Part shown: positions 43,469 through 52,315 of the stretch, piece after piece
How the letters are laid out: every line of letters begins with the position of its first letter
Position numbering within the stretch: the stretch's first letter is position 1
Assembly (NCBI RefSeq): GCF_015560805.1
Contig: NZ_JADMSO010000010.1
Coordinates: 1 to 64,000, forward strand
Source of the DNA: Mediterraneibacter glycyrrhizinilyticus
GTDB lineage: Bacteria > Bacillota > Clostridia > Lachnospirales > Lachnospiraceae
Direction: 5' to 3'
DNA length: 64,000 nt
The notes under the pieces: model-generated
What the model saw: the letters and a program-made list of their open reading frames with translations, nothing else
The model's database searches: none
What the model was told of the DNA's origin: nothing
Made by a program: the position numbers and the translations under genes

Positions 43469-44197
43469 ATGAAGATTGAAAAACTGAATGAAAATCAGAT
43501 TCGCTGCACTTTGACACATGCTGATCTGGCGGAACGCCATCTAAAACTAAGTGAACTTGCATATGGTACGGAAAAAGCGAAGTCATTGTTTCGTGACATG
43601 ATGCAGCAGGCATCTTTTGACTTTGGTTTTGAAGCTGAAGATATTCCACTGATGATCGAAGCGATTCCTGCTTCTGCTGATTCGATTGTCCTGATCATAA
43701 CGAAAGTGGAGGATCCGGAAGAATTAGACACCAGATTTTCCAAGTTTACTTCTGCCGGAGATGCGGATGGAAAGACCCGCGAACCGCTCAGCAAGCTGGA
43801 GGGTGCAGAAGAATTTATGGATCTGCTCAACAAAGTAAAAGATGCAGCGTCCAGCGTAGAAAAATCTGCTTCCAGGAAAACAGACAGTGCAGAACCTACA
43901 CCGATCCCTGTAAAGCTTTTCTCCTTTGAGACGATCGATCTGGTCATCTGTGCAGCACGCCTGATCGCACCGATGTATCAGGGCGCCAACACTTTATATC
44001 GTGATTCGGCAAATGACATGTATCTTCTTGCTCTTACGCCATCCGAGCACACAAAACAGGAGTTCAGCAAAGTCTGCAACATGCTCTCTGAATTCGGCGC
44101 TCAGGAAAAAGCAAGTGCTTCCGTGCTCGCTTTTCTGGAAGAGCATTGTGAAATCACCATTGCGGCTGATGCAATCCAAAAATTATCCGCACTCTAA
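43469..44197 (+). CDS. mecA: Adaptor protein MecA
   Basis: A 242-residue ClpC adaptor. N-terminal substrate domain starting MKIEKLNENQIRCTLTHADL, acidic linker, and a C-terminal domain (~145-240, KLFSFETIDLVICAARLI..NTLYRDSANDMYLLALTP) that drives ClpC hexamer assembly. In Bacillus it targets ComK and other proteins to ClpCP. GAAGGATGTGATCAT precedes the ATG; single-gene transcript with own promoter and terminator. Confidence 0.93.
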   Translation: MKIEKLNENQIRCTLTHADLAERHLKLSELAYGTEKAKSLFRDMMQQASFDFGFEAEDIPLMIEAIPASADSIVLIITKVEDPEELDTRFSKFTSAGDADGKTREPLSKLEGAEEFMDLLNKVKDAASSVEKSASRKTDSAEPTPIPVKLFSFETIDLVICAARLIAPMYQGANTLYRDSANDMYLLALTPSEHTKQEFSKVCNMLSEFGAQEKASASVLAFLEEHCEITIAADAIQKLSAL

Positions 44198-44227
44198 GTT
44201 AAAAACATATCGGTTATTCACATAACG

Positions 44228-44300
44228 AAAACCGCAACAGAAATCAAAAACAAAAGATCCTTTGTGACCTCCGAAATGATTTCTGCTGCGGTTTTTCTTA
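44228..44300. terminator. Bidirectional terminator after mecA
   Basis: AAAACCGCAACAGAAATC (44228-44245) / GATTTCTGCTGCGGTTTT (44278-44295), 18-bp stem with one mismatch, followed by TCTTATT. Serves the converging mecA and DUF1858 genes. Confidence 0.85.
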
Positions 44301-44327
44301 TTCGATATTTTTCTTTAAATTTTAAGA

Positions 44328-44537
44328 TTAAGCCTGCATCGCTTTCTTTGCAGCATTAATCTTCTCTACGAGCAGATCTGCATCGATTCCATGGACCATT
44401 GCAGCCTCTTCCAAAGATTCCATCTGTGCAGACGGGCAGCCAAGACAGTGCATTCCAATCTCCATCAGGATCGGAGCAGCCTCCGGAAATACTGTTAACA
44501 GTTCACCGATTGTTGTATTCTTAGAAATCTCTGCCAT
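44328..44537 (-). CDS. DUF1858 redox-type small protein
   Basis: A 69-residue protein of the hybrid-cluster-associated DUF1858 family ([46 protein letters not shown]). The CLGC pair resembles a redox or iron-sulfur-related site; the family often lies by hybrid cluster or nitroreductase genes, none of which is here. AAAGGAGGAAATAGAA precedes the ATG. Confidence 0.9.
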   Translation of the reverse strand: MAEISKNTTIGELLTVFPEAAPILMEIGMHCLGCPSAQMESLEEAAMVHGIDADLLVEKINAAKKAMQA

Positions 44538-44585
44538 TTCTATTTCCTCCTTTATTGTTCAGTTGTTTTAACAACACTACGGTTT

Positions 44586-44614
44586 ATTATAATCTCTAAT
44601 TTTAAAATTATCAA
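44586..44614 (-). promoter_or_regulatory. Promoter of the DUF1858 gene
   Basis: Minus strand TTGATA (44614-44609), 17-base spacer, perfect TATAAT (44591-44586). Confidence 0.7.
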
Positions 44615-44706
44615 CCACGAACTATAAGTATGTGAATATTCTGAATTGTCTATATTCTGCATATCACTTTTAGACTACTTAAAAGTCAACATCTTTCTTT
44701 CTTTTT

Positions 44707-44714
44707 TTCGACAA
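44707..44714 (-). promoter_or_regulatory. Perfect Spo0A box in the DnaA-box region
   Basis: TTGTCGAA on the minus strand, 80 bases from the first DnaA box, in a 536-base gene-free AT-rich gap (44538-45073). Confidence 0.55.
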
Positions 44715-44793
44715 AATATAATTTTCATGATATGTAACCAAAACACGCGTTCTTTTTTTATTCAAAGTAATTCACATAATTCACACCTTTTTA

Positions 44794-44865
44794 TGTGGAT
44801 AATGTGGATAACTTTTGTATAACACACTTTTTTTCCACATTTTTTGATATTTTGAATGTGGATAA
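44794..44865. promoter_or_regulatory. Cluster of three perfect DnaA boxes
   Basis: TGTGGATAA (complement of the TTATCCACA consensus) occurs at 44794-44802, immediately again at 44803-44811, and at 44857-44865; TTTTCCACA at 44831-44839 is a one-mismatch box facing the other way. The surroundings are very AT-rich. No dnaA, dnaN or rpmH is in the window and gene strand bias does not flip here, so a DnaA-titrating or regulatory cluster is likelier than the main origin. Confidence 0.75.
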
Positions 44866-45028
44866 GTTGAAAACTATTCTTTTCGTTCATTCGACTTTTT
44901 TTTACATTTTCACCTTAATTTGTGCACTTTGCATATTATCATTTTTTCATGCATTTAAAACTGCAAAATACTTTTTCTTTTTTCATAAAACAAGTTATCT
45001 GTGAATTTCTTTTTCTACTTATAAAAGA

Positions 45029-45059
45029 AAGACATCACCTCATAAAAAAGTGATGTCTT
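45029..45059 (-). terminator. Terminator of the C40 peptidase gene
   Basis: AAGACATCAC (45029-45038) / GTGATGTCTT (45050-45059), perfect 10-bp stem followed on the minus strand by TCTTTTAT. Confidence 0.8.
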
Positions 45060-45073
45060 CCTGTTTTCTCTTC

Positions 45074-46201
45074 TTATAAAACCCGGCGTATTGTGACGAT
45101 CGGCGCATACTGCGCACTGCAGATTCCAATTCCATCTGTCTCATTCATCGCATTGACGATATTTCCATCTCCCATATAGAGACCCACATGCCCATCGTAA
45201 AGAACGATGTCACCCGGCAACGCTTCATCGTAACTTACCTCATAACCTACCCCGACCATATCCCATGTCGTTCTTGGAAGACTGATTCCGAAATTCGCAT
45301 ATACAGCCTGAACAAATCCGGAACAATCCGCCCCATTTGTCAGGCTCGTCCCACCCCACACATAGGGATTTCCGATAAACTGACATGCAAAGTCGATCAC
45401 CGCCTGACCTCCGGTCGCATTTTCTGTATTCCCGACCCCGGAAGTCACTTTTCCTGCCAAAACTGCCTCGGTATCTATAGCTTCTGTAGAAGAGACCGTA
45501 ACCGCCGCTGTTTCTTCCGCGATCCGTCTACTCTCCTCTTCTCTTGTTTCTCCATAAGAATAATCTGTTGATATTTCTATATATTCTCCGCTTACCCAGC
45601 CATCCGTAGCTCCTGCTTTCACCGGATACCAGTTATCCACCGCATCTCCGGTCACTTCATACTGCTGACCGAATGTGACCTGTGTAAGAATTGCAGTATC
45701 CGTTCCCTGCCCGCTTCTCACATTCAATACCTGCGCGAGAACAGTCGCTTCCGGCTTTTCATATTCTTCCGCGCGTCTTTGCGCTTCATCTCCTGTATAT
45801 AATGCTGAATCCGGAACATATCCGACTGCATTTCCCGATTGGATCTTTATCCAGCCGTCGCTGTACTCCAACACCGTTGCCGTCGAATCACTGTAAAGTT
45901 TTCCGGTCCAGTCACTTGTTTCATCCGGGGCACTTCTAATATAAGTAAAATCACTTGTATTAGAAAATGCCCTGTTCACATACTCACCCTGTTCTGTCGG
46001 TACCAGATACAAATCTATATTTTCTTTCACATTTACTTCATAACACTCTTCCAGTACCGATTCGATCCCTGCAATCGGCAAAGGTGAAGAAGTTCCATGT
46101 TCTTCCTCCGCTGCCTGAGCCGTCATTGCACTCCCCGGGATCATCACTGCCCCTACGATTGCGGGCAGAATCCAATTTTGCCTTTTGTGTGTAGTTCTCA
46201 T
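45074..46201 (-). CDS. Secreted C40 (NlpC/P60) peptidase with two SH3b domains
   Basis: A 375-residue exported cell-wall endopeptidase: signal peptide (~1-30, ending MTAQAAEE), a short N-terminal domain, SH3b 1 (~88-137, FTYIRSAPDETSDWTGKLY..WIKIQSGNAVGYVP), SH3b 2 (~152-210, VLNVRSGQGTDTAIL..GWVSGEYI), linker, and NlpC/P60 (~265-375) with catalytic Cys in NGADCSGFVQ and His in YDGHVGLYMG; the third polar residue appears to be Asn in IVNAMN. Expected to cut D-Glu-diamino acid links. AGGAGG before the ATG and a consensus promoter imply high expression. Confidence 0.92.
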   Translation of the reverse strand: MRTTHKRQNWILPAIVGAVMIPGSAMTAQAAEEEHGTSSPLPIAGIESVLEECYEVNVKENIDLYLVPTEQGEYVNRAFSNTSDFTYIRSAPDETSDWTGKLYSDSTATVLEYSDGWIKIQSGNAVGYVPDSALYTGDEAQRRAEEYEKPEATVLAQVLNVRSGQGTDTAILTQVTFGQQYEVTGDAVDNWYPVKAGATDGWVSGEYIEISTDYSYGETREEESRRIAEETAAVTVSSTEAIDTEAVLAGKVTSGVGNTENATGGQAVIDFACQFIGNPYVWGGTSLTNGADCSGFVQAVYANFGISLPRTTWDMVGVGYEVSYDEALPGDIVLYDGHVGLYMGDGNIVNAMNETDGIGICSAQYAPIVTIRRVL

Positions 46202-46284
46202 ATAAAACCTCCTGCCTTGTTCTGTCTTTATCTTTTGTAGGAAGTTCTAAATGTTACACATTTATTAAATTTTATTACGTTGTC

Positions 46285-46313
46285 ATTATAACAACTCACT
46301 CACTCTATGTCAA
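46285..46313 (-). promoter_or_regulatory. Consensus promoter of the C40 peptidase gene
   Basis: Minus strand perfect TTGACA (46313-46308), 17-base spacer, perfect TATAAT (46290-46285). Confidence 0.8.
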
Positions 46314-46433
46314 CCTGTTTAAAGCCTTTTTCATACATCACAGCTCGACATTTTCTATAATTATTTTTAACATTTCTTATCAAAAAGAAATGATTATTAA
46401 TTATTTTGTAACATTTTGAAAATTTTATTCTTC

Positions 46434-46440
46434 TGTCGAA
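46434..46440 (+). promoter_or_regulatory. Spo0A-box-like heptamer
   Basis: TGTCGAA followed by AAAA, preceded by C, in the 520-base gap (46202-46721) between the C40 and perR genes. Confidence 0.35.
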
Positions 46441-46459
46441 AAAAATGTATTTCTTCTAT

Positions 46460-46607
46460 ATTAAGATGTCAGCGGCAAAAGATCGCAAACTACGTTGCGT
46501 CGGAGTACAAGGGGAAATACCCGCGGTTGAGGTCTGCGAGTCGAAAAGAGACTGAGATTTGCTCTTCATCGACCGTTTCTCCCCTTGTACCCCGACGCTA
46601 TCTTAAT
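46460..46607. repeat. Palindromic intergenic repeat, copy D (complete 148-bp element)
   Basis: Bounded by ATTAAGAT (46460-46467) and ATCTTAAT (46600-46607). Inside, GCGTCGGAGTACAAGGGG starts at 46497 and its near-complement CCCCTTGTACCCCGACGC ends at 46599, with AAA/TTTC extending the stem; the ~60-base centre is GC-richer than the surroundings. No ORF. Most complete copy of the family. Confidence 0.75.
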
Positions 46608-46645
46608 GTGATAAAAATTTTTACTGAATTTTTGAAAAAAATAGG

Positions 46646-46674
46646 TTGACATTTCCCTCTTAATCATGTATATT
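46646..46674 (+). promoter_or_regulatory. Promoter of perR-rubrerythrin
   Basis: TTGACA (46646-46651), 17-base spacer, TATATT (46669-46674). Confidence 0.75.
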
Positions 46675-46676
46675 TT

Positions 46677-46695
46677 AATTACAGTAATTGTTACT
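46677..46695 (+). promoter_or_regulatory. Probable PerR operator
   Basis: Two overlapping 13-bp palindromes, AATTACAGTAATT (46677-46689) and AGTAATTGTTACT (46683-46695), right after the -10. The layout matches Per/Fur boxes and predicts autoregulation with the rubrerythrin gene. Confidence 0.6.
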
Positions 46696-46721
46696 ATTAT
46701 TGTTTTAAAGGAGGATTCCCG

Positions 46722-47117
46722 ATGGCTAATTTAAAATATAGCCGGCAAAGAGAATCCATCAAACATTTTCTAGCGACTACGAAAGAACATCCAACTGCCG
46801 ACACAGTTTACACACATGTGAAGGAGGAGTTTCCAAACATCAGTCTGGGAACAGTTTATAGAAACCTAAAGCTTCTGACCGACTTAGGCGAAGCGATCAA
46901 GATTACCGCCCCTGACGGCGGTGACCGGTTTGATGGATGCACTCAGCCGCACAATCATTTTTATTGCACAAAGTGCAAACGAATTCTGGATTTGGATCTG
47001 GATATGAAAAAGATCGAGATGATCAACCAGGCTGCCGCAGATAACTTCGACGGCATCATCCATTCCAGCAACACCATCTTTTTTGGTGAATGCAGTGACT
47101 GCATTAAGAAGTCATAA
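46722..47117 (+). CDS. perR: Fur-family peroxide regulator PerR
   Basis: A 131-residue metal-dependent repressor. Winged helix with SLGTVYRNLKLL; regulatory metal ligands aligned with Bacillus PerR: His23, Asp71 (RFDG), His77 and His79 (PHNHFYC); structural zinc Cys82/Cys85 (CTKC) and Cys124/Cys127 (CSDC). The Asp in the RFD position favours PerR over Fur. AAAGGAGGATTCCCG ribosome site. Cotranscribed with the reverse rubrerythrin 33 bases downstream. Confidence 0.92.
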   Translation: MANLKYSRQRESIKHFLATTKEHPTADTVYTHVKEEFPNISLGTVYRNLKLLTDLGEAIKITAPDGGDRFDGCTQPHNHFYCTKCKRILDLDLDMKKIEMINQAAADNFDGIIHSSNTIFFGECSDCIKKS

Positions 47118-47150
47118 CAATATATTTTATAAGAAAAGGAGATCAAAACT

Positions 47151-47693
47151 ATGAAAAAATTTGTATGTACAGTATGTGGTTATGTTTACGAAGGAGAAGC
47201 AGCACCGGCAGAATGTCCACAGTGCCATGTTGGAGCTGATAAATTTAAAGAGATGACAGGAGACAGAGAGTGGGCTGCAGAGCACGTTGTAGGTGTTGCT
47301 CAGGGCGTTAGCGAAGACATCCTTGCTGACTTAAGAGCTAACTTCGAGGGAGAATGTTCCGAAGTTGGAATGTATCTTGCTATGGCTAGAGTTGCTCACA
47401 GAGAAGGATATCCGGAAATCGGACTGTACTGGGAGAAAGCAGCTTACGAAGAGGCTGAGCACGCAGCAAAATTCGCTGAGCTTCTTGGAGAAGTTGTAAC
47501 AGACAGCACAAAGAAAAACCTTGAAATGAGAGTAGAAGCTGAGAACGGCGCTACCGCTGGTAAATTTGACCTTGCTAAACGTGCGAAAGCTGCAAACCTT
47601 GACGCTATCCACGATACAGTTCACGAGATGGCTAGAGACGAAGCTCGTCACGGAAAAGCTTTCGAGGGACTTCTGAAGAGATACTTCGGCTAA
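47151..47693 (+). CDS. Reverse rubrerythrin (peroxide reductase)
   Basis: A 180-residue non-haem iron protein. The rubredoxin-like FeCys4 part is N-terminal ([22 protein letters not shown]), followed by the four-helix di-iron domain with Glu/His ligands ([44 protein letters not shown]). This swapped order defines the reverse rubrerythrins of Clostridia, which scavenge H2O2 and O2 using NADH-derived electrons. AAAGGAGATC precedes the ATG; PerR control is expected. Confidence 0.94.
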   Translation: MKKFVCTVCGYVYEGEAAPAECPQCHVGADKFKEMTGDREWAAEHVVGVAQGVSEDILADLRANFEGECSEVGMYLAMARVAHREGYPEIGLYWEKAAYEEAEHAAKFAELLGEVVTDSTKKNLEMRVEAENGATAGKFDLAKRAKAANLDAIHDTVHEMARDEARHGKAFEGLLKRYFG

Positions 47694-47710
47694 GATTCAG
47701 CTGAATAAAG

Positions 47711-47755
47711 AGAGAGAAGACTGAGAATTGTATATCTTGGTCTTCTCTCTTCTTA
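47711..47755. terminator. Terminator of the perR-rubrerythrin operon
   Basis: AGAGAGAAGAC (47711-47721) / GTCTTCTCTCT (47740-47750), perfect stem, then TCTTATTT; the reverse direction may end the fucoside operon. Confidence 0.75.
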
Positions 47756-47767
47756 TTTCTCACTGTT

Positions 47768-48829
47768 TCAACGCTCTATTTCGTACATTGCCACTTCATC
47801 TGTCTCTCTGTTTGTCGACACAATCACATCTTTTCCATCCCTCACAAAATGCCAGACATTTGCCGGACCGCAGTCATGATCAATAACATCACTTTGATAT
47901 GTTTGTTTTTCCTTATCATAAGAAAAGCAAAGTAAATCTCTGTTTCCTTTTCGATGTCCGATCACAAGCGCATTTTCACCGCACAAGGAACCACCATAAA
48001 TCGCATGACAAAACTCTGCCGTTTTTTCATATGAGTAAATACATTCAAAATTTCCTGTCTCTTTCGCCCTTTTGTATATTTTGATCTGATCCCCATGAAA
48101 TGGGGCGATTACCGCAAGCTCCTCTTCGCCATCCTCATCAAGATCTACGAGCACTGCATCACTTGCCGGTATCGTAAGTAATGTTTCGGTCTTCCATTCC
48201 CCTCCGGCTTTTTCCGGCGGTATAAAACGAAATATTCCGTTCTCTGACGAGATCACACTGGTATCATATCCATTTTCACGGACCCGATAATATCCATGAT
48301 TCTTTAACATCTGATCTTTGATCACAAAAAGTTCCAAAGCATGTTCCTCTCCGGTTTCTCCCAAGTTTTCAGGTAATACCGCCCCATATACTTTTCCCGG
48401 AGATGACCAGTCATCCTTATATTCATGTCCCGATTTTAATGTACAGGCAATCAAATAATGAATACCGTTCCGCTCTATAATATCAAATCGGTGTACATGT
48501 GGCAGCGAAACCAGTGTTTCCACGCTCCACTGTTTCTCCTTTTCTTTTGGCGGTCTGACAAGAACGATCGATGCTTCTTTTGAATCATTTGGAGAATAGA
48601 AGCGGTGTGTCGCAAGAAATACACCATCGCTACCCGGAACTTGAACCATACTCATAACGCCACCCGGCTGTTCCCATATTGTATCAACTTCATTTCCTTC
48701 TAAATCAAATAGAATACAGCGATCTGTTTTCTCCGCCGCCACAAGGAAAAAATCCTTTCCTTTATAATGAAGCGGTGCTATTGAATAACATTTTGTTAAA
48801 TTTGAAATAATCTTTTTGTTAATCTTCAC
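47768..48829 (-). CDS. Unknown repeat-domain (FG-GAP/propeller-like) protein of the fucoside locus
   Basis: About 353 residues, no signal peptide, probably cytoplasmic. The sequence suggests a propeller: repeated strands such as KGKDFFLVAAEKTDRCILFD, GVFLATHRFYSPNDSKEASIVLVRP, an FG-GAP-like DAVLVDLDEDGEEELAVIAPFHGDQIKIYK and ALVIGHRKGNRDLLCFSYD. No catalytic family recognised. Start at GTG 48829 has GAGAGGGGAAAAGT before it; 48856 is an alternative. Last gene of the locus after the lactonase, so it may be an epimerase-, lyase- or sensor-like partner; function unknown. Confidence 0.72.
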   Translation of the reverse strand: MKINKKIISNLTKCYSIAPLHYKGKDFFLVAAEKTDRCILFDLEGNEVDTIWEQPGGVMSMVQVPGSDGVFLATHRFYSPNDSKEASIVLVRPPKEKEKQWSVETLVSLPHVHRFDIIERNGIHYLIACTLKSGHEYKDDWSSPGKVYGAVLPENLGETGEEHALELFVIKDQMLKNHGYYRVRENGYDTSVISSENGIFRFIPPEKAGGEWKTETLLTIPASDAVLVDLDEDGEEELAVIAPFHGDQIKIYKRAKETGNFECIYSYEKTAEFCHAIYGGSLCGENALVIGHRKGNRDLLCFSYDKEKQTYQSDVIDHDCGPANVWHFVRDGKDVIVSTNRETDEVAMYEIER

Positions 48830-48846
48830 ACTTTTCCCCTCTCTTT

Positions 48847-49950
48847 CTACATACAAGAACGAAACGGGATATTTTGCGGCGCTTCAAAGCAGTCTTCAAA
48901 CCCCCGTCTGTGATGATATGCTTTCTTATCCTTATCGGTTGGATATACATATTTTCCTCCAACTTCCCAGAAAAATGGATGAAACTTATAATTCAGTCGA
49001 TCTTTTTTCATTTCATACAACATTTTGATCTCGTCAACATCCGCCATAAAGTTGGTCCACACATCATAATGTACCGGTATCACAACTTCACACCGCAGTG
49101 CTTCCGCCATGCGAAGAATATCTACGGATGTCATTTTGTCCATAATTCCCGGAGGATTCTCACCATATGATCCAAGCGCAACATCAATGTCATAATCTTT
49201 TCCGTGTTTTGCATAATAAATGGAATAATGAGAATCTCCACTGTGATAAATATTTCCCCCCGGAGTTTTTATCAAATAATTTACAGCTTTATCGTCCATA
49301 TCTGTCGGACAAATTCCGGTCAGTTCCTCTCTGTTCTCATCGGTACGGTCTGTTGTCACAAGGCAGGTCCGATCAAATGAATCCAGAACCACAATCTCGA
49401 TATCTTTGATCTTGATCGTATCTCCCGGCTTCACAGTTATGCATCGCTCTTCCGGAACCCCCCACTTCATCCATGTTTCTACTGATTTTTTCGGACCAAT
49501 AAATGGAACCGGAATTTTCTTTCCATCTTCATCAACTGTTGTCAATTCAGCTTTGATCACATGAGATGCATACTCTGCACTCATATGATCCTGATGATAG
49601 TGTGTTGCAAGAACCGCATCCACTTTTTGAATTGCAAACGGATCAAGTACAAACGGAACTGCCCGAAGATTCGGCTGCATCATCCGTGCACCACTCATAT
49701 TTGCCATTTGATGACCAACTGCCATCTTTCCATTTCCATGAGTACGCTTTCCATTCCCACACCAAAGATCAATACTGATATTACAATCTTCCGGTGTCTT
49801 GACCCAGATTCCGGTACAGCCAAGCCACCACATCGCAACAGTTCCCGGTTTTACATCTTCCATTTCGATTTCTTCGTTTAGCCACGTTCCCCATTCCGGA
49901 AATGTATTCAATATCCAATTTTCTCTTGTGATCTCCTCAATTCTACTCAT
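48847..49950 (-). CDS. UlaG-like metallo-beta-lactamase-fold lactonase
   Basis: A 367-residue MBL-fold enzyme close to L-ascorbate-6-phosphate lactonase Ula[20 protein letters not shown], metal motif [51 protein letters not shown] and [13 protein letters not shown]. Overlaps the kinase stop by ATGA, with GGAGGCAGAATT before it. No ascorbate PTS or other ula genes are near, so the substrate is probably a phosphorylated sugar lactone made in this pathway rather than ascorbate-6-phosphate. Confidence 0.85.
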   Translation of the reverse strand: MSRIEEITRENWILNTFPEWGTWLNEEIEMEDVKPGTVAMWWLGCTGIWVKTPEDCNISIDLWCGNGKRTHGNGKMAVGHQMANMSGARMMQPNLRAVPFVLDPFAIQKVDAVLATHYHQDHMSAEYASHVIKAELTTVDEDGKKIPVPFIGPKKSVETWMKWGVPEERCITVKPGDTIKIKDIEIVVLDSFDRTCLVTTDRTDENREELTGICPTDMDDKAVNYLIKTPGGNIYHSGDSHYSIYYAKHGKDYDIDVALGSYGENPPGIMDKMTSVDILRMAEALRCEVVIPVHYDVWTNFMADVDEIKMLYEMKKDRLNYKFHPFFWEVGGKYVYPTDKDKKAYHHRRGFEDCFEAPQNIPFRSCM

Positions 49951-51467
49951 AATTCTGCCTCCTTCTTTTCATATGACTCATAAAATGCTTCATAGTAATT
50001 TCTTAATTTATTTGTGTTTTGATATAAAATTTCTGTATCCGGATCTGGTTCATAACAAAGATCCTCTCCATTCTCAGCGTAACGTTCATATCCCTCCTGA
50101 TAATTATCCACATTTCCCAACGTTTTTTGTGCAGAAATCCACGCACCTAGCCCGGTTGCTTCCATTTCTTTTGGTTTTTTCACCTCTTTTTGAAACATAT
50201 CCGAAAGAATCTGGCAATAAACCGGATTTCCTGTCATTCCACCCGCAGCCAGAATACTTTTTTGATTTCCGCCAACGACACGCTCTACTTCTTTCACACA
50301 TTCCGAAAGTTCTGCTGCAATTCCCTCTAAGAGTGCACGTACCAAATCTCCCTTATTGTTCTCAAATCCAATTCCCATAAATCCTGCCCGTACACTTGGA
50401 TTCCAACGTGGTGTCCCTTTTCCTGAAAATGATGTAGACGCAATTACGCCATTCGCTCCCGGACAGGATTCTTCCAACACTTTTGAAAATTCTTTAAAAT
50501 CTCCCTTTGACTCCGGGAAAAACTGTTCATTCATCCACGCCGCTGCTTTTCCTGCGCTCAATACTGCGCCCTCCACAATCCATTTTCCGGGTATTGCTGA
50601 AACATTACAATTTACACTCATCTTTTTATCCAAAACCGGAACATCTGATAATCCGATCACATATGCCCCCGTTCCTGAATTCACTTCCATATCCCCATGT
50701 TCCAGACATCCAAGACCAAGCGCTGCACACTGCTGATCCCCTCCGGCTGAAATTACCGGGATCGATGTTCTTTGTTTCAAACACTTGGAAACTTCATCTA
50801 TCGTATTTCCAACAATCCCACCAACCGGTATCAACGAACACAACTTTTCTTTTTTTACACCAAATATTAAAAGAAGTTCCTCTGACCATTCCAACTTTTT
50901 AATGTCAAAAAGTGATGTCCTGCTGGCTATGGAATGATCCGTTGCAAATTGGTGGGTAAGCTGATAAATCACATATTCCTGAAATCCAATCAACTTATAC
51001 GCTCTTTGATATACCTCCGGTTTATTTTTTTTGAGCCAGACCATTTTGGGCGCAGAAAACACCGGCGATAATTTCATTCCCGTAATCTGATAGATTTTTT
51101 TCCATTCGTTCTTATATTCTAAGCAAATCTCCGCCGCACGCCGGTCTTGCCATGAAATTGCCTCCGTCATTGCACTTCCGTACTCATCTACCGGAATAAC
51201 AGAAGAACGCTGCCCCGTCACCGAAATCACTTCGGCTTCCATTTGATTCTGCCCCAGCCATTCTCCTGCAGCTTTTAACATTTCCCATATTTTTTTCATA
51301 ACCTCTTCCGGCTTTTGAATAGCCGTACTTTCATTCAGAACATACAGCGGATAATTTTTCTGAAATTTTGTACAAATCACTCCTTTCCGGTCAATAACAA
51401 GAAGTCTTGCACTTGATGTTCCGATATCGATCACGAGAGTTGCACACCTTTTTTCGTTTTGCTCCAT
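49947..51467 (-). CDS. FGGY family carbohydrate kinase
   Basis: A 506-residue sugar kinase of the xylulokinase/gluconokinase superfamily: [16 protein letters not shown] (phosphate 1), [25 protein letters not shown] with catalytic-site Asp, [25 protein letters not shown] and the adenosine motif [21 protein letters not shown]. Closest by eye to erythritol/xylulose-type kinases; the sugar is unassigned. Between the permeases and the lactonase, coupled to both. Confidence 0.88.
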   Translation of the reverse strand: MEQNEKRCATLVIDIGTSSARLLVIDRKGVICTKFQKNYPLYVLNESTAIQKPEEVMKKIWEMLKAAGEWLGQNQMEAEVISVTGQRSSVIPVDEYGSAMTEAISWQDRRAAEICLEYKNEWKKIYQITGMKLSPVFSAPKMVWLKKNKPEVYQRAYKLIGFQEYVIYQLTHQFATDHSIASRTSLFDIKKLEWSEELLLIFGVKKEKLCSLIPVGGIVGNTIDEVSKCLKQRTSIPVISAGGDQQCAALGLGCLEHGDMEVNSGTGAYVIGLSDVPVLDKKMSVNCNVSAIPGKWIVEGAVLSAGKAAAWMNEQFFPESKGDFKEFSKVLEESCPGANGVIASTSFSGKGTPRWNPSVRAGFMGIGFENNKGDLVRALLEGIAAELSECVKEVERVVGGNQKSILAAGGMTGNPVYCQILSDMFQKEVKKPKEMEATGLGAWISAQKTLGNVDNYQEGYERYAENGEDLCYEPDPDTEILYQNTNKLRNYYEAFYESYEKKEAEL

Positions 51468-51474
51468 ATCTCTC

Positions 51475-52302
51475 TCATCCTTTCACAGAACCGGAAAGCA
51501 TCCCCGCCTGTACTTTTTCATGGAACATCAAATAGATAATCGTCAAAGGAAGTACCGCCAAAACGATCGATGCAAAAATCGGTCCCATTCGTACGGAAAA
51601 ATCACCTTTAAAATACATCAGACTTCTGGATACCGGGTACTTATCCGGCGTTGACAACAGAATAACCGAAAAGATCAATTCACTGTATGCATATACAAAA
51701 GAAATGATAGATACTGTTGCAATGATCGGTTTGGAAATCGGTAAAATGATCTTAAAAAGAATCTGCGTCATACTGCATCCATCGATCACGGCAGCTTCAT
51801 CCAATTCACGGCTGATTCCTCTGATATATCCCGTCATCAAAAAAATAGCCTGTGGAAGTTGAAATGTCGTATATACAAGAACAAGCATCCAATATTTATC
51901 ATATCCACCTAAATTTGCCGCAATCCTTGAAATTGGGATTACCGTCGTATGGATCGGAATCATAACGCCCAGCATAAACAACATAAAACATGGTGTCAAA
52001 AATTTATACTTCATCCTTGCAAAAATATAGGAAGCCAACATTCCCACAATAACAACTAAAAGCGTTGTAGAAATAGCAAGCAACAATGAATTTCCTATTG
52101 CCCGCAGCATATTTGCCGATAAGAGAGCATCTTTGTAATTCGCAAACTCCCACTTTTCCGGAAATGCAAACATATTCCCATAAATTCCATTGTTGTCTTT
52201 AAATGAACAAAGCACGGTTACAAGCAGAGGATAAAGCGTTACGATCGCCCAAAACCATGCAAATATACGAAATATAACATCTGATATTTTTAATTTTTTC
52301 AT
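51475..52302 (-). CDS. Carbohydrate ABC transporter permease, MalG family
   Basis: A 275-residue permease with six membrane segments and EAA loop RELDEAAVIDGCSMTQILFKIILPISKPIIATV. Partner of the MalF-type product of 52316-53194. Fourteen bases separate the two genes. No ATPase gene in the locus; a shared MsmX-type subunit is expected. Confidence 0.93.
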   Translation of the reverse strand: MKKLKISDVIFRIFAWFWAIVTLYPLLVTVLCSFKDNNGIYGNMFAFPEKWEFANYKDALLSANMLRAIGNSLLLAISTTLLVVIVGMLASYIFARMKYKFLTPCFMLFMLGVMIPIHTTVIPISRIAANLGGYDKYWMLVLVYTTFQLPQAIFLMTGYIRGISRELDEAAVIDGCSMTQILFKIILPISKPIIATVSIISFVYAYSELIFSVILLSTPDKYPVSRSLMYFKGDFSVRMGPIFASIVLAVLPLTIIYLMFHEKVQAGMLSGSVKG

Positions 52303-52315
52303 GGTATTTTCCTCC

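Noticed and set aside
44538-45073. Chromosomal oriC
   Set aside because: DnaA boxes are present, but no dnaA, dnaN, rpmH or gyrase genes are near and genes on both sides, including ileS, keep the same strand bias, so forks do not diverge here.
46202-46260. WalR-type box upstream of the C40 peptidase gene
   Set aside because: One TGTAAC half-site is visible but the second half at the correct spacing is not convincing.
50104-50112. Single TTATCCACA inside the FGGY kinase gene (also one near 22762 in the secreted-protein gene)
   Set aside because: Isolated matches within coding sequence, expected by chance; no cluster.
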